Source of the DNA: Pedobacter sp. Bi126
GTDB taxonomy: Bacteria > Bacteroidota > Bacteroidia > Sphingobacteriales > Sphingobacteriaceae
Length of the DNA: 64,000 nucleotides
Assembly (NCBI RefSeq): GCF_918698245.1
Contig: NZ_CAKKMS010000002.1
Coordinates: 620,001 to 684,000, forward strand
Direction: 5' to 3'
Shown: piece by piece, positions 18,419 through 27,121 of the stretch
Layout of the letters: each line of letters opens with the position of its first letter
Numbering within the stretch: position 1 is the stretch's first letter
Notes under the pieces: generated by a model
Databases searched by the model: none
Seen by the model: only the letters and a program-made list of their open reading frames with translations
Told to the model about the DNA's origin: nothing
Made by a program: the position numbers and the translations under genes

Positions 18419-20482
18419 ATGAAAAAGCTACCCCATATAACCAAAAATTTTGTCTTGCAGACTTTACGACTTCTGGTAATTGTTTGTGTAACGCTTTTTC
18501 TGACGTTAAGCGCTAAAGCACAAGACAAAGCTTTGGTTAATACGTCAAATTCGCCTTACGCGAAATTGCACAGTATCAATATGTCGGATGTAACCTGGAC
18601 AAAAGGATTTTGGGCCGATCGGTTTAAAGTAGCTACCGAAACCATGGTACCTAACATGTGGGCCATTTATAACGATCCGAAGATCAGTCATGCTTTTGAA
18701 AATTTCAAAATTGCAGCAGGTTTAGATACGGGCTTGCATGCTGGTCCATCTTTCCATGATGGCGATTATTACAAAACGTTGGAGGCTGTAGCTGTTTTAT
18801 ACGCTTCAACCAAAAACCCAAAACTGAACGAAATGATGGATAAAGCCATTGTGGTAATCGGTAAATCACAACGCGATGATGGCTACATCTATACCAAAGC
18901 AATGATTGAGCAGCGCAAAACAGGCGCTAAAAACCAGTTTCAAGATCGGTTAAGCTTCGAATCGTACAATATTGGCCATTTAATGACGGCTGGCTGCATT
19001 CATTACCGTGCAACCGGAAAAACTACTTTGCTCAACATTGCTAAAAAAGCGACAGATTACCTGTACAATTTCTATAAATCTGCTTCACCGACATTGGCAC
19101 GAAACGCCATTTGTCCTTCACATTACATGGGCGTGGTAGAAATGTACCGCACCACAAAAGATCCCCGGTATTTAGAACTGGCCCAACATTTAATCGCCAT
19201 CAAAGGTAAAATTGATGACGGCACAGATGATAACCAGGATCGCATTCCTTTTTTACAGCAAACCAAAGCCATGGGCCACGCCGTTCGTGCCAACTACCTG
19301 TACGCAGGAGTAGCGGATTTATATGCCGAAACAGGTAAAGATTCGCTTTTAAAAACATTGAATTTAATGTGGGATGATGTCAATCAGCACAAAATGTACA
19401 TCACGGGTGGCTGTGGCTCGCTTTACGATGGAACTTCGCCAGATGGCACTTCCTATAATCCGGCCGATGTGCAGAAAATCCACCAGGCTTTTGGTCGCGA
19501 TTTTCAATTACCCAATTTTACCGCACATAACGAAACCTGTGCCAACATTGGTAACGTACTTTGGAACTGGCGCATGTTGCAGATTACAGGCGATGCAAAA
19601 TATGCTGATGTAATGGAACTGGCCTTACACAATAGCGTTCTGTCTGGAATTAGTTTGGATGGAAAAAACTTTTTATACACCAATCCTTTGGCGCAATCTG
19701 ATGATTTACCTTTTAAACAACGTTGGTCGAAAGATAGGGTACCTTATATCACATTATCCAATTGCTGCCCCCCAAACGTAGTCAGAACGATTGCAGAAGT
19801 TAGCGATTATGCCTACAGTACTTCAGATAAAGGCCTATGGTTTAATTTATATGGTGGCAATAACCTAAATACTACATTAACGAATGGTCAGAAAATTTCT
19901 TTATCTCAAGAAACCAATTATCCCTGGGATGGGAAAATCAAAATCAGCATTAAAGAAATAGGGACTAAAGTTTATTCCTTATTTTTGAGAATCCCGTCGT
20001 GGACACATAATGCACAGATCACAATCAATGGGAAAACTGAAAATCTTAAAGCCATTTCCGGAACTTATGCAGAAATCAGCCGCGTTTGGAAAAAGAGTGA
20101 TGTAATAGAATTAAATCTCCCTATGGATGCCACTTTGATTGAAGCTAATCCTTTGGTCGAAGAAAACAGGAACCAGGTAGCTGTTAAACGCGGACCAATT
20201 GTTTACTGCCTGGAATCGACAGATTTATCTGGTAAAAGTATTTTTAATGCTATTATTCCGGCTTCAACCAAATTTGAGGTCAAACCCATTAATATCGATG
20301 GTGCTGCGATGATGAGTTTAGTAGGAAATGCAAAAATGGTAGTGCCAAACAACTGGGAAAATGTGTTGTACAGGCCGATTGAAGATAAAAACACAACAAC
20401 AGAAATTAAACTGGTGCCATACTTTGCCTGGGGAAACCGCGGTCATTCAGAAATGTCGGTATGGCTGCCGGTGAGTAGATAA
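18419..20482 (+). CDS. Secreted beta-L-arabinofuranosidase-like hydrolase, GH127 family
   Basis: A 687-residue protein with a signal peptide ending near SAKAQD (about residue 33), then the (alpha/alpha)6 barrel and beta-sandwich of the GH127/GH146 clan (DUF1680). The zinc-thiolate active site known from the Bifidobacterium GH127 enzyme HypBA1 is visible as NETC (E372, C374) and SNCCPPN (C449, C450); the second cluster supplies the cysteine nucleophile. Other family segments are SYNIGHLMTAGCIHY and HAVRANYLYAGVADLY. It would remove beta-L-arabinofuranose from pectic side chains or glycoproteins, feeding arabinose to the araBDA products encoded near 27-31 kb. Substrate is inferred. Confidence 0.9.
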   Translation: MKKLPHITKNFVLQTLRLLVIVCVTLFLTLSAKAQDKALVNTSNSPYAKLHSINMSDVTWTKGFWADRFKVATETMVPNMWAIYNDPKISHAFENFKIAAGLDTGLHAGPSFHDGDYYKTLEAVAVLYASTKNPKLNEMMDKAIVVIGKSQRDDGYIYTKAMIEQRKTGAKNQFQDRLSFESYNIGHLMTAGCIHYRATGKTTLLNIAKKATDYLYNFYKSASPTLARNAICPSHYMGVVEMYRTTKDPRYLELAQHLIAIKGKIDDGTDDNQDRIPFLQQTKAMGHAVRANYLYAGVADLYAETGKDSLLKTLNLMWDDVNQHKMYITGGCGSLYDGTSPDGTSYNPADVQKIHQAFGRDFQLPNFTAHNETCANIGNVLWNWRMLQITGDAKYADVMELALHNSVLSGISLDGKNFLYTNPLAQSDDLPFKQRWSKDRVPYITLSNCCPPNVVRTIAEVSDYAYSTSDKGLWFNLYGGNNLNTTLTNGQKISLSQETNYPWDGKIKISIKEIGTKVYSLFLRIPSWTHNAQITINGKTENLKAISGTYAEISRVWKKSDVIELNLPMDATLIEANPLVEENRNQVAVKRGPIVYCLESTDLSGKSIFNAIIPASTKFEVKPINIDGAAMMSLVGNAKMVVPNNWENVLYRPIEDKNTTTEIKLVPYFAWGNRGHSEMSVWLPVSR

Positions 20483-20488
20483 TATGCG

Positions 20489-20576
20489 GTCGTCATTTCG
20501 AGCGGAGTGCAGCGCAGTCGAGAAATCTAACTAAATAGATCTCTCCACTTCGCGTTGCTCCGGTCGAGATGACGAC
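20489..20576. repeat. Palindromic repeat, CGTCATTTCGAGCGG type
   Basis: GTCGTCATTTCGAGCGGAG at the left and GTCGAGATGACGAC at the right are imperfect inverted arms around AGAAATCT/AGATCTCT. A second copy lies at 25600-25683. It separates the GH127 and esterase genes. Confidence 0.85.
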
Positions 20577-20628
20577 TCTTTTACAAGATTCTATCAATTG
20601 ATTGGATCAAATATTTAATGTTAAAAAA

Positions 20629-22056
20629 ATGAAACTAAAACTCTTCATATTCTTAAACCTCACTTGTTGCCTCATTGCATCAGCCACCGTAAAACCTGCA
20701 TCGATTTTTACCGATCACATGGTGTTACAACAACAAAGCAATGTTGCCATATGGGGCTGGGCCAAACCCGCTACCAGGGTAAAAATCAATACCTCCTGGA
20801 ACAAACAGCAATACACCGTTATTACTGATCAGGCAGGTAAATGGAAAATAAAAGTTGCGACTCCATCAGCCGGTGGTCCATACAATATTGAATTAAATGA
20901 TGGTGAAAAACTTGTCCTGACCGATATTCTAATTGGTGAAGTTTGGTTCTGTGGTGGCCAATCAAACATGGAAATGCCCATGAAAGGTTTTAAAAGTCAG
21001 CCGATAATTGGTTCCAATGAGGCCATTCTAAAATCTACCAATAAAAACATCAGGCTTTATACTGTTCCGCGTTCTTCCATCACCGAACGACAAGAAAACA
21101 GCAAAGCTTCGCAATGGAAATTAGCTGCCCCAGAAACCGTTGCCAATTTTAGCGCAACCGCTTACTACTTTGGTTCCTTATTAAGCGAAATGTTAAATGT
21201 TCCTATCGGGATCATCAACGATAGTTATGGTGGTTCTACAATTGAGGCCTGGATGTCGCCCGAGGATTTAAAAGCATTCCCCGAGGTTAAAATCCCCTCA
21301 AAAACCGACAGTATAAAAGAAGTAAGCAGAACGCCCACAACTTTATACAATGGCATGCTTTATCCTGTAATCGGATATGGCATAAAAGGCGCCATCTGGT
21401 ATCAGGGCGAATCGAATTATGAACGTCCAGACCGCTACGAAGACTTATTCCCGGCGATGGTTTCTTCCTGGAGAAAAAATTGGGATAATGGTGATTTTCC
21501 TTTCTATTACGCGCAAATCGCGCCCTACAATTATGCCCAATTGCCGCCTTATCATGTTGGTGAGAAATTTAACTCGGCCTTTTTACGCGATGCACAACGT
21601 AAATCCCTTACTAAAATTCCAAATTCGGGGATGGCAGTTTTAATGGATATCGGCGAGGAAAAATCCATCCATCCCGCAAACAAAAAACAGGGTGGAACCC
21701 GTTTGGCTTACCTGGCCTTGTCTCAAACTTATGGTATAAAAGGTTTTGGTGCATTAAGTCCGAATTATGAATCATTTAATGTCGAAAAGAATACCGCTGT
21801 AATCAAGTTTCAAAATGTACCAAACGGGTTAACTGCTTTTGGTAAAGAACTTTCTTTATTCGAAATTGCAGGCGCCGATAAAAAATTTTATCCAGCAAAA
21901 GCAAGCATAAAAGGAAGTAGCATAACGGTTTCGGCTCCCGAAGTTAAAGCACCTATAGCTGTTCGCTACGCCTTCAAAGATTTTGTAACCGGCGATTTAT
22001 TTGGGAACGATGGTTTGCCCGTTTCTTCATTCCGTACTGATGATTGGGAGAATTAG
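20629..22056 (+). CDS. Secreted sialate O-acetylesterase-like carbohydrate esterase (SASA)
   Basis: A 475-residue protein counted from the ATG at 20629, which begins the signal peptide MKLKLFIFLNLTCCLIASA; an upstream in-frame TTG at 20602 is less plausible. An N-terminal beta-sandwich (ADHMVLQQ-like FTDHMVLQQQSNVAIWGWA) precedes an SGNH-type hydrolase domain with the nucleophile in FCGGQSNMEMP (S112), and IWYQGESNYERPDRY carrying the family's conserved block III. The fold family (PF03629) removes O-acetyl groups from glycans; in this locus the substrate is more likely acetylated pectin than sialic acid. It ends 10 bases before the next candidate ATG. Confidence 0.85.
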   Translation: MKLKLFIFLNLTCCLIASATVKPASIFTDHMVLQQQSNVAIWGWAKPATRVKINTSWNKQQYTVITDQAGKWKIKVATPSAGGPYNIELNDGEKLVLTDILIGEVWFCGGQSNMEMPMKGFKSQPIIGSNEAILKSTNKNIRLYTVPRSSITERQENSKASQWKLAAPETVANFSATAYYFGSLLSEMLNVPIGIINDSYGGSTIEAWMSPEDLKAFPEVKIPSKTDSIKEVSRTPTTLYNGMLYPVIGYGIKGAIWYQGESNYERPDRYEDLFPAMVSSWRKNWDNGDFPFYYAQIAPYNYAQLPPYHVGEKFNSAFLRDAQRKSLTKIPNSGMAVLMDIGEEKSIHPANKKQGGTRLAYLALSQTYGIKGFGALSPNYESFNVEKNTAVIKFQNVPNGLTAFGKELSLFEIAGADKKFYPAKASIKGSSITVSAPEVKAPIAVRYAFKDFVTGDLFGNDGLPVSSFRTDDWEN

Positions 22057-22066
22057 TAATATTAAA

Positions 22067-24709
22067 ATGAATTTAACCACGAAGACACTAAAAGTACAAA
22101 GTATCTTATTTAGGAACTTAAATGCCCTGAAATGCCTTATATGGTTTAAATTTTTGAACCACGCCTCAGGTGTTCTCAGCTGTCTTAGGTGGTTCAATAC
22201 CACAGGCCAAAAAACATTAACCACGAAGACACAAAGCACACCAAGTATTTCATTTGGGAACTTAAATGTTCTTATATGGTCAAAATTTTTGAACCATGCC
22301 TCAGGAGTTCTCAGGTGCCTTAGATGGTCAAATACCATATGCAAAAAACCATTAACCACAAAGACACCAAGCACACTAAGTATTCCCTTTAGAATCTTAA
22401 ATGCTCTTATATGTCTTATATGGTCAAAAAGAACCAACCTTTTCTTGGTGTGCTCCGTGTCTTTCTGCTTCCTCACCTCAAATGCTTTTTCGCAAGAAAA
22501 AACCCCCAATAACGTGGTTTGGAATACCCAAAGCCTCAATTCATCAGCATCCATGCCCGTAGGTGGCGGCGATATCGGCCTTAACCTCTGGGTAGAAAAT
22601 GGCAATGTTTACCTCTATCTATCCAAAAGCGGCACCTTCGATGAGAATAATACCTTACTCAAGCTTGGTCGTGTAAAACTCAAATTATCCCCAAACCCTT
22701 TCGAGGGGAAATCATTTGAACAAGAACTGATCTTAAAAGATGGTTATGCCCAGATTTCAGGTTCAAACGGTAAATTAAATATAAAAATAAATGTTTGGGT
22801 AGATGTTTTTAATCCGGTTATTCATTTAGACATTAAATCAAGCCAAAATACCACAACAGAAGCCAGTTACGAAAGCTGGCGCTTTGAAGACCGCATTACA
22901 AAAGGCAAAGAGAACAACCAAAATTCGTATAAATGGGCACCTCAGGGCATTGTAAAAACCCTTAAAGATGAAATTGCTTTTAAAAACAATACCATTCAAT
23001 TTTACCATCAAAATAAACCTGAAACGGTATTTGATATTACAGTAAAACAGCAAGGCCTTGATGATAGAAAGGCCGAGTTGTTCAATCCGCTAAAAAAACT
23101 GATTTTTGGTGGCTCTATGCAGGGAGATAACCTAATTCCGGCAGGGAATGATGAAGGTATTTATTTAAGTACACCTTTTAAAGCCTGGATATTGAAAAGT
23201 AAAAAACCTTCGCGTTCAAACCACATTACCATTGCTTTATATACAGTTAAAACTGAATCAGTTTCTGATTGGGAAAAACAGTTAACTTCATTAAAAATCA
23301 ATAACAGTCATAAATCCAGTATAAAATGGTGGAATGATTACTTTGAAAAGAGTTTCATTTATATCAATTCGAAAGATGAATCAGCCAATCAGTCGGCTAA
23401 AAATTATCAGTTATTCAGGTATATGTTGGGTTGCAATGCCTTTGGCAAATACCCCACAAAATTTAATGGCGGTTTATTTACCTTCGATCCACAACTTACT
23501 GATACCGCGCTGAAATACACACCCGATTTCAGGAATTGGGGAGGAGGTACCCACACCGCACAAAACCAACGTTTAGTCTATTGGCCGATGTTAAAAAGCG
23601 GTGATTTTGAAATGATGAAGCCTCAATTCGATTTCTATCTGAATTTGTTGAAAAATGCTGAAATCAGAACGCAGTCTGCCTGGGGACATAATGGCGCCAG
23701 TTTTACAGAGCAATTGGAAAATTTTGGATTACCAAACCCAGCAGAATACGGCTGGAAACGTCCTGCCGATTTTAACAAAGGCATGGAATACAATGCCTGG
23801 TTAGAACACCAGTGGGATACAGTTTTGGAATTCTGCATGATGATTTTGGAAACAGAAAGGTATAATGGCAATAACATCGAAAAGTATCTTCCATTGATTG
23901 AAAGTTCACTTAGCTTTTTCAAAGCGCACTACACTTATTTAGCCAAACAGCGCGGAGCAAAAGCTTTAGATGCCGATGGACATTTGGTTTTGTACCCTGG
24001 CTCTGGTGCTGAAACCTATAAAATGGCCTATAACTCCACCTCAACCATTGCTGCGCTAAAAACCGTTTTAGAACGACTTCTGGAGCGTCCCAATTTATCC
24101 GAAAAGCAAAAGTTGGAATGGACGGCCATGCTAAAAACCATTCCACCCATCAGTTTTAGAACATTTGACGGTCATACCACAATTGCTCCGGCAAAACTTT
24201 GGGAGCGCATTAACAATACCGAAAGTCCGCAGTTGTATCCCGTTTATCCCTGGGGCATTTATGGAATTGGTAAACCTGGTTTAGACACCGCCATCAATAC
24301 TTTTAAATACGATACAGATGTGCTGAAATTCCGCAGTTTTGTAGGCTGGAAACAGGACAATATTTTTGCTGCCAGATTAGGTTTAACTGAAGATGCTGCA
24401 AAATTAACCACCGCAAAGTTAAAAGACTCGGGAAGGAGATTCCCGGCATTCTGGGGACCTGGCTTCGACTGGACACCAGACCATAATTGGGGCGGCTCTG
24501 GTATGATCGGTTTACAGGAAATGCTGATGCAGGTAGACGGAAAAAAGATTTATCTTTACCCTGCATGGCCTAAAGAGTGGGATGTACATTTCAAGCTCTA
24601 TGCGCCTTACCAAACCACCGTTGAAGGGCAGTTAAAGAATGGAAAATTAATAGATTTAAAAGTATCGCCTGAATCAAGGAGATCGGATATAATTAATATG
24701 ATTAACTAA
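22067..24709 (+). CDS. Secreted DUF5703-like (GH95-related) protein with a repeat-derived N-terminus
   Basis: From the only in-frame ATG (22067) this reads 880 residues, but the first 125 or so are translated repeat DNA (units starting at 22075, 22219 and 22354). A signal-peptide-like stretch NLFLVCSVSFCFLTSNAFSQ follows at about 22434-22493 and is itself encoded by the right arm of the repeat. The mature protein starts VVWNTQSLNSSASMPVGGGD and shows the DUF5703 N-terminal sandwich and an (alpha/alpha)6-like domain (NGGLFTFDP, WGHNGASFTEQLENFG, YNAWLEHQWDTVLEF). These proteins occur in pectin-degradation loci and are probably glycosidases. Where translation really starts is unresolved: no start codon lies directly before the signal peptide in this frame, but an ATG at 22420 lies one frame away. 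Confidence 0.72.
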   Translation: MNLTTKTLKVQSILFRNLNALKCLIWFKFLNHASGVLSCLRWFNTTGQKTLTTKTQSTPSISFGNLNVLIWSKFLNHASGVLRCLRWSNTICKKPLTTKTPSTLSIPFRILNALICLIWSKRTNLFLVCSVSFCFLTSNAFSQEKTPNNVVWNTQSLNSSASMPVGGGDIGLNLWVENGNVYLYLSKSGTFDENNTLLKLGRVKLKLSPNPFEGKSFEQELILKDGYAQISGSNGKLNIKINVWVDVFNPVIHLDIKSSQNTTTEASYESWRFEDRITKGKENNQNSYKWAPQGIVKTLKDEIAFKNNTIQFYHQNKPETVFDITVKQQGLDDRKAELFNPLKKLIFGGSMQGDNLIPAGNDEGIYLSTPFKAWILKSKKPSRSNHITIALYTVKTESVSDWEKQLTSLKINNSHKSSIKWWNDYFEKSFIYINSKDESANQSAKNYQLFRYMLGCNAFGKYPTKFNGGLFTFDPQLTDTALKYTPDFRNWGGGTHTAQNQRLVYWPMLKSGDFEMMKPQFDFYLNLLKNAEIRTQSAWGHNGASFTEQLENFGLPNPAEYGWKRPADFNKGMEYNAWLEHQWDTVLEFCMMILETERYNGNNIEKYLPLIESSLSFFKAHYTYLAKQRGAKALDADGHLVLYPGSGAETYKMAYNSTSTIAALKTVLERLLERPNLSEKQKLEWTAMLKTIPPISFRTFDGHTTIAPAKLWERINNTESPQLYPVYPWGIYGIGKPGLDTAINTFKYDTDVLKFRSFVGWKQDNIFAARLGLTEDAAKLTTAKLKDSGRRFPAFWGPGFDWTPDHNWGGSGMIGLQEMLMQVDGKKIYLYPAWPKEWDVHFKLYAPYQTTVEGQLKNGKLIDLKVSPESRRSDIINMIN
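22075..22470. repeat. Three tandem AACCAC(G/A)AAGACAC units translated in frame
   Basis: Units begin at 22075, 22219 and 22354, spaced 144 and 135 bases, both multiples of three. Each opens with AACCACGAAGACAC or AACCACAAAGACAC and contains TTAAATG...CTTATATGGT and, in the first two, GAACCA(C/T)GCCTCAGG. The inverse arm CTTGGTGTGCTCCGTGTCT closes the array near 22445-22463. The same family stands alone at 6121-6191. Confidence 0.88.
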
Positions 24710-24716
24710 TCGGTAT

Positions 24717-24783
24717 CGTCATCCTGAACTTGTTTCAGGATCTAATCAGTATTAAAGACCCTGAAATGAATTCAGGGGGACGC
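24717..24783. repeat. Palindromic repeat, CGTCATCCTGAAC type
   Basis: CGTCATCCTGAACTTGTTTC at the left and CCCTGAAATGAATTCAGG followed by GGACG at the right form an imperfect hairpin. Related copies occur at 26745-26816 and 26952-27017. It separates the DUF5703 gene from the dehydrogenase gene. Confidence 0.8.
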
Positions 24784-24802
24784 TACAAAAAAAATAAAAA
24801 AC

Positions 24803-25591
24803 ATGGATTTACAATTAAAAGAAAAAGTTATTATCATTACCGGTGCTGCTAAAGGCATTGGAAGAAGCATTGCGGAAGTATTTGCTAAAGAAAATGCAAT
24901 TGCCGTAATCGTAGGTAGAAAAGCAGCAGATAACCAAAAAGTAGTTGATGAAATTATTGCTCAAGGCAAACAAGCGGAACAATTTGTTGCAGAACTTTCC
25001 AATCCGGATGATTGCGAAAAAGTAGTTAAAGAAATTGTCGCTAAATTTGGAAGGATTGATGGTTTAGTGAATAACGCCGGCGTTAACGATGGGGTGGGTT
25101 TAGAAAGTGGAAATTATAAAGACTTTATGGCTTCATTACATAAAAATGTAGTGCATTATTATTTGATGGCACACCATGCCTTGCCAGAATTAATTAAAAG
25201 CAAAGGTGCAATTGTAAACATCACTTCAAAAACGGCTGAAACGGGGCAAGGAAATACTTCAGCCTATGCTGCCGCAAATGGTGGTAGAAATGCATTAACC
25301 CGCGAGTGGGCTGTTGAATTACTAAAATACGGCATCCGAGTAAATGCAGTAGTGGTTGCCGAATGCTGGACACCTGCTTACGAAACCTGGATAGAGACTT
25401 TGGATAATGCGGAAGAAAAACTAAAAGAAATCACTTCAAAAATTCCATTGGAAAACAGAATGACAACTGCAGAAGAAATTGCAAACATGACAGCCTTTTT
25501 AATGTCTAACAAATCAAGCCATACCACCGGACAGATTATCCATGTTGATGGCGGTTATGTTCATTTAGACAGAGCTTTGGCGAACGCTTAA
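24803..25591 (+). CDS. SDR-family dehydrogenase, possibly L-fucose/sugar dehydrogenase, with Asn at the catalytic Lys position
   Basis: A 262-residue short-chain dehydrogenase: TGAAKGIGRS (residues 14-23) binds NAD(P), NNAG follows strand 4, and the active-site Ser lies in IVNITSKT. The catalytic Tyr is Y155, but the expected YxxxK Lys is replaced: the motif reads YAAANGG, giving N159. The C-terminus has the usual TGQIIHVDGGY. Proteins of this kind in Bacteroidota sit in fucose or rhamnose catabolic loci, and the FucP-type permease here is consistent with that; the exact sugar is inference. The zinc dehydrogenase gene follows after a repeat. Confidence 0.78.
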   Translation: MDLQLKEKVIIITGAAKGIGRSIAEVFAKENAIAVIVGRKAADNQKVVDEIIAQGKQAEQFVAELSNPDDCEKVVKEIVAKFGRIDGLVNNAGVNDGVGLESGNYKDFMASLHKNVVHYYLMAHHALPELIKSKGAIVNITSKTAETGQGNTSAYAAANGGRNALTREWAVELLKYGIRVNAVVVAECWTPAYETWIETLDNAEEKLKEITSKIPLENRMTTAEEIANMTAFLMSNKSSHTTGQIIHVDGGYVHLDRALANA

Positions 25592-25599
25592 TCCACCGA

Positions 25600-25683
25600 C
25601 GTCATTTCGAGCGGAGTGCAACGCAGCCGAGAAATCTATCTAAGCAGATCTCTCCATTCCACTGCGCTTCAGTCGAGATGACG
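25600..25683. repeat. Palindromic repeat, CGTCATTTCGAGCGG type, second copy
   Basis: It starts CGTCATTTCGAGCGGAGTGC and ends AGTCGAGATGACG, closely matching the copy at 20489-20576, with the same AGAAATCT and AGATCTCT centre. Confidence 0.87.
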
Positions 25684-25711
25684 ATTTTTCTTATTCAATC
25701 ATTAAATTACA

Positions 25712-26731
25712 ATGAAAACCCTTACCTGTACTACACCTGGAACTTTCGAATATTCAGAAACAGAAAAACCTGAGCTTAAAAAAGACCATGCCATTATAAA
25801 AATTAAAAGAATCGGTATCTGCGGGACCGATTTACATGCCTTTGAAGGTACCCAACCTTTCTTTAATTACCCAAGAGTTTTAGGTCACGAGTTATCAGGC
25901 GAATTGGTTGAAGCCGATGGAGTCGATAACTTCAAAATAGGAGAGGCTGTTACTTTTATCCCATATTTTAATTGTGGCGAATGCATTGCCTGCCGAACGA
26001 ACAAACCAAACTGCTGTGTTAAAATGCAGGTTTGTGGTGTACATGTTGATGGTGGTATGCGCGAATATTTGCAGGTTCCATCGAGGACACTTTTACATGG
26101 CGAGGGATTGAGTTATGATGAGCTCGCTTTAGTTGAACCTTTAGCTATAGGCGCGCACGGTGTTCGCAGGGCAGCTGTTCAGCCTGGAGAATTTGTCCTG
26201 GTTATTGGTGCCGGGCCAATTGGTTTAGGCACAATGGAATTCGCCAGAATTGCCGGGGCCAACGTAATCGCCTTAGATATTAATGAAGACCGCCTGGCTT
26301 TCTGTAAAGATAAATTAAAGGTAGCGCATGTAGTTAATGCGCTTTCGCCTGATGTTGCGCAACAATTGAGCGATATAACCAATGGTGATATGCCAACGGT
26401 TGTAATCGATGCAACGGGGAATCAGAAGGCCATTAACAACGCCATAAACTATATGGCACATGGCGCAAGGTTCGTTTTAATAGGGCTGCAAAAAGGAGAT
26501 TTAATTTTTAACCACCCTGAGTTTCACAAGCGCGAATCGACATTAATGAGCAGCAGAAATGCCACCATTGAAGATTTTGAGCATGTAATCAAATCAATGA
26601 AAGCTGGTTTGGTTAATCCTACCAACTATATTACGCATCAGGTTAAATTTGAGGAAGTAAAAGATGAGTTTGAAAACTGGTTAGATCCAAAGAACGGGGT
26701 GATTAAAGCAATGGTTAGTGTAGGATTGTAG
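25712..26731 (+). CDS. Zinc-dependent medium-chain dehydrogenase (sugar/polyol type)
   Basis: A 339-residue MDR enzyme. Catalytic zinc ligands are visible as C37 in GICGTD and H59/E60 in GHELSG; the structural zinc lobe is C88, C91, C94 and C102 in the NCGECIAC...CC stretch. The Rossmann motif is VIGAGPIGLGTM (about residues 167-178). The length and motifs fit the L-threonine/sorbitol/galactonate dehydrogenase group that oxidises polyols or sugar acids with NAD. It follows the SDR gene on the same strand and probably takes part in the same monosaccharide oxidation route. Substrate unassigned. Confidence 0.82.
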   Translation: MKTLTCTTPGTFEYSETEKPELKKDHAIIKIKRIGICGTDLHAFEGTQPFFNYPRVLGHELSGELVEADGVDNFKIGEAVTFIPYFNCGECIACRTNKPNCCVKMQVCGVHVDGGMREYLQVPSRTLLHGEGLSYDELALVEPLAIGAHGVRRAAVQPGEFVLVIGAGPIGLGTMEFARIAGANVIALDINEDRLAFCKDKLKVAHVVNALSPDVAQQLSDITNGDMPTVVIDATGNQKAINNAINYMAHGARFVLIGLQKGDLIFNHPEFHKRESTLMSSRNATIEDFEHVIKSMKAGLVNPTNYITHQVKFEEVKDEFENWLDPKNGVIKAMVSVGL

Positions 26732-27062
26732 GTGGTATTTAAGTTACGCGTCCTCCTAAACTTGTTTCAGGATCTATCCTGCTTAGCGTTCCTAAAAAGA
26801 TCCTGAACTAAATCTACTCAATTATCGTCATTGCGAGAAGGCTTTTTAAGCCGACGAAGCAATCTTACTCGCAGGAATAGCTATATATAAAAAGATTGCT
26901 TCGTCATTCCTCCTCGCAATGACGATTTTTTTATTGGAACCTCTCAATCGCACTTGTTTCAGGATCTATCCCGCTAGGCGCTCCTAAAAAGATCCTGAAA
27001 CAAGTTCAGGAGGACGATCACGGGATGCGTTTACAGGAGGTGAAAATCACAAAATGAAAATC
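26732..27062. repeat. Intergenic array of three palindromic repeats
   Basis: The 390-base gap between the convergent dehydrogenase and araA genes has no credible gene. It holds a degenerate CTTGTTTCAGGATCT copy (26745-26816), a full CGTCATTGCGAGAAGG element (26826-26924, closing with CTCCTCGCAATGACG), and a CTTGTTTCAGGATC element with perfect 15-base arms (26952-26966 and 26991-27005). A terminator follows. Confidence 0.85.
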
Positions 27063-27068
27063 ACATAA

Positions 27069-27100
27069 AAAAGCCGATAACCATAAGATTATCGGCTTTT
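27069..27100. terminator. Bidirectional intrinsic terminator between convergent genes
   Basis: A perfect 12-base stem, AAAAGCCGATAA against TTATCGGCTTTT, with an 8-base loop, flanked by A-rich and T-rich tracts. It lies between the end of the zinc dehydrogenase gene and the end of araA, and so can serve both strands. Confidence 0.88.
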
Positions 27101-27121
27101 ATTGTACAGTGCTTTATTAAA

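Noticed and set aside
22027..22605. Long minus-strand open frame (192 codons) over the DUF5703 5' region
   Set aside because: It is the antisense of the translated repeat array; its residues repeat with the same period and it has no family features.
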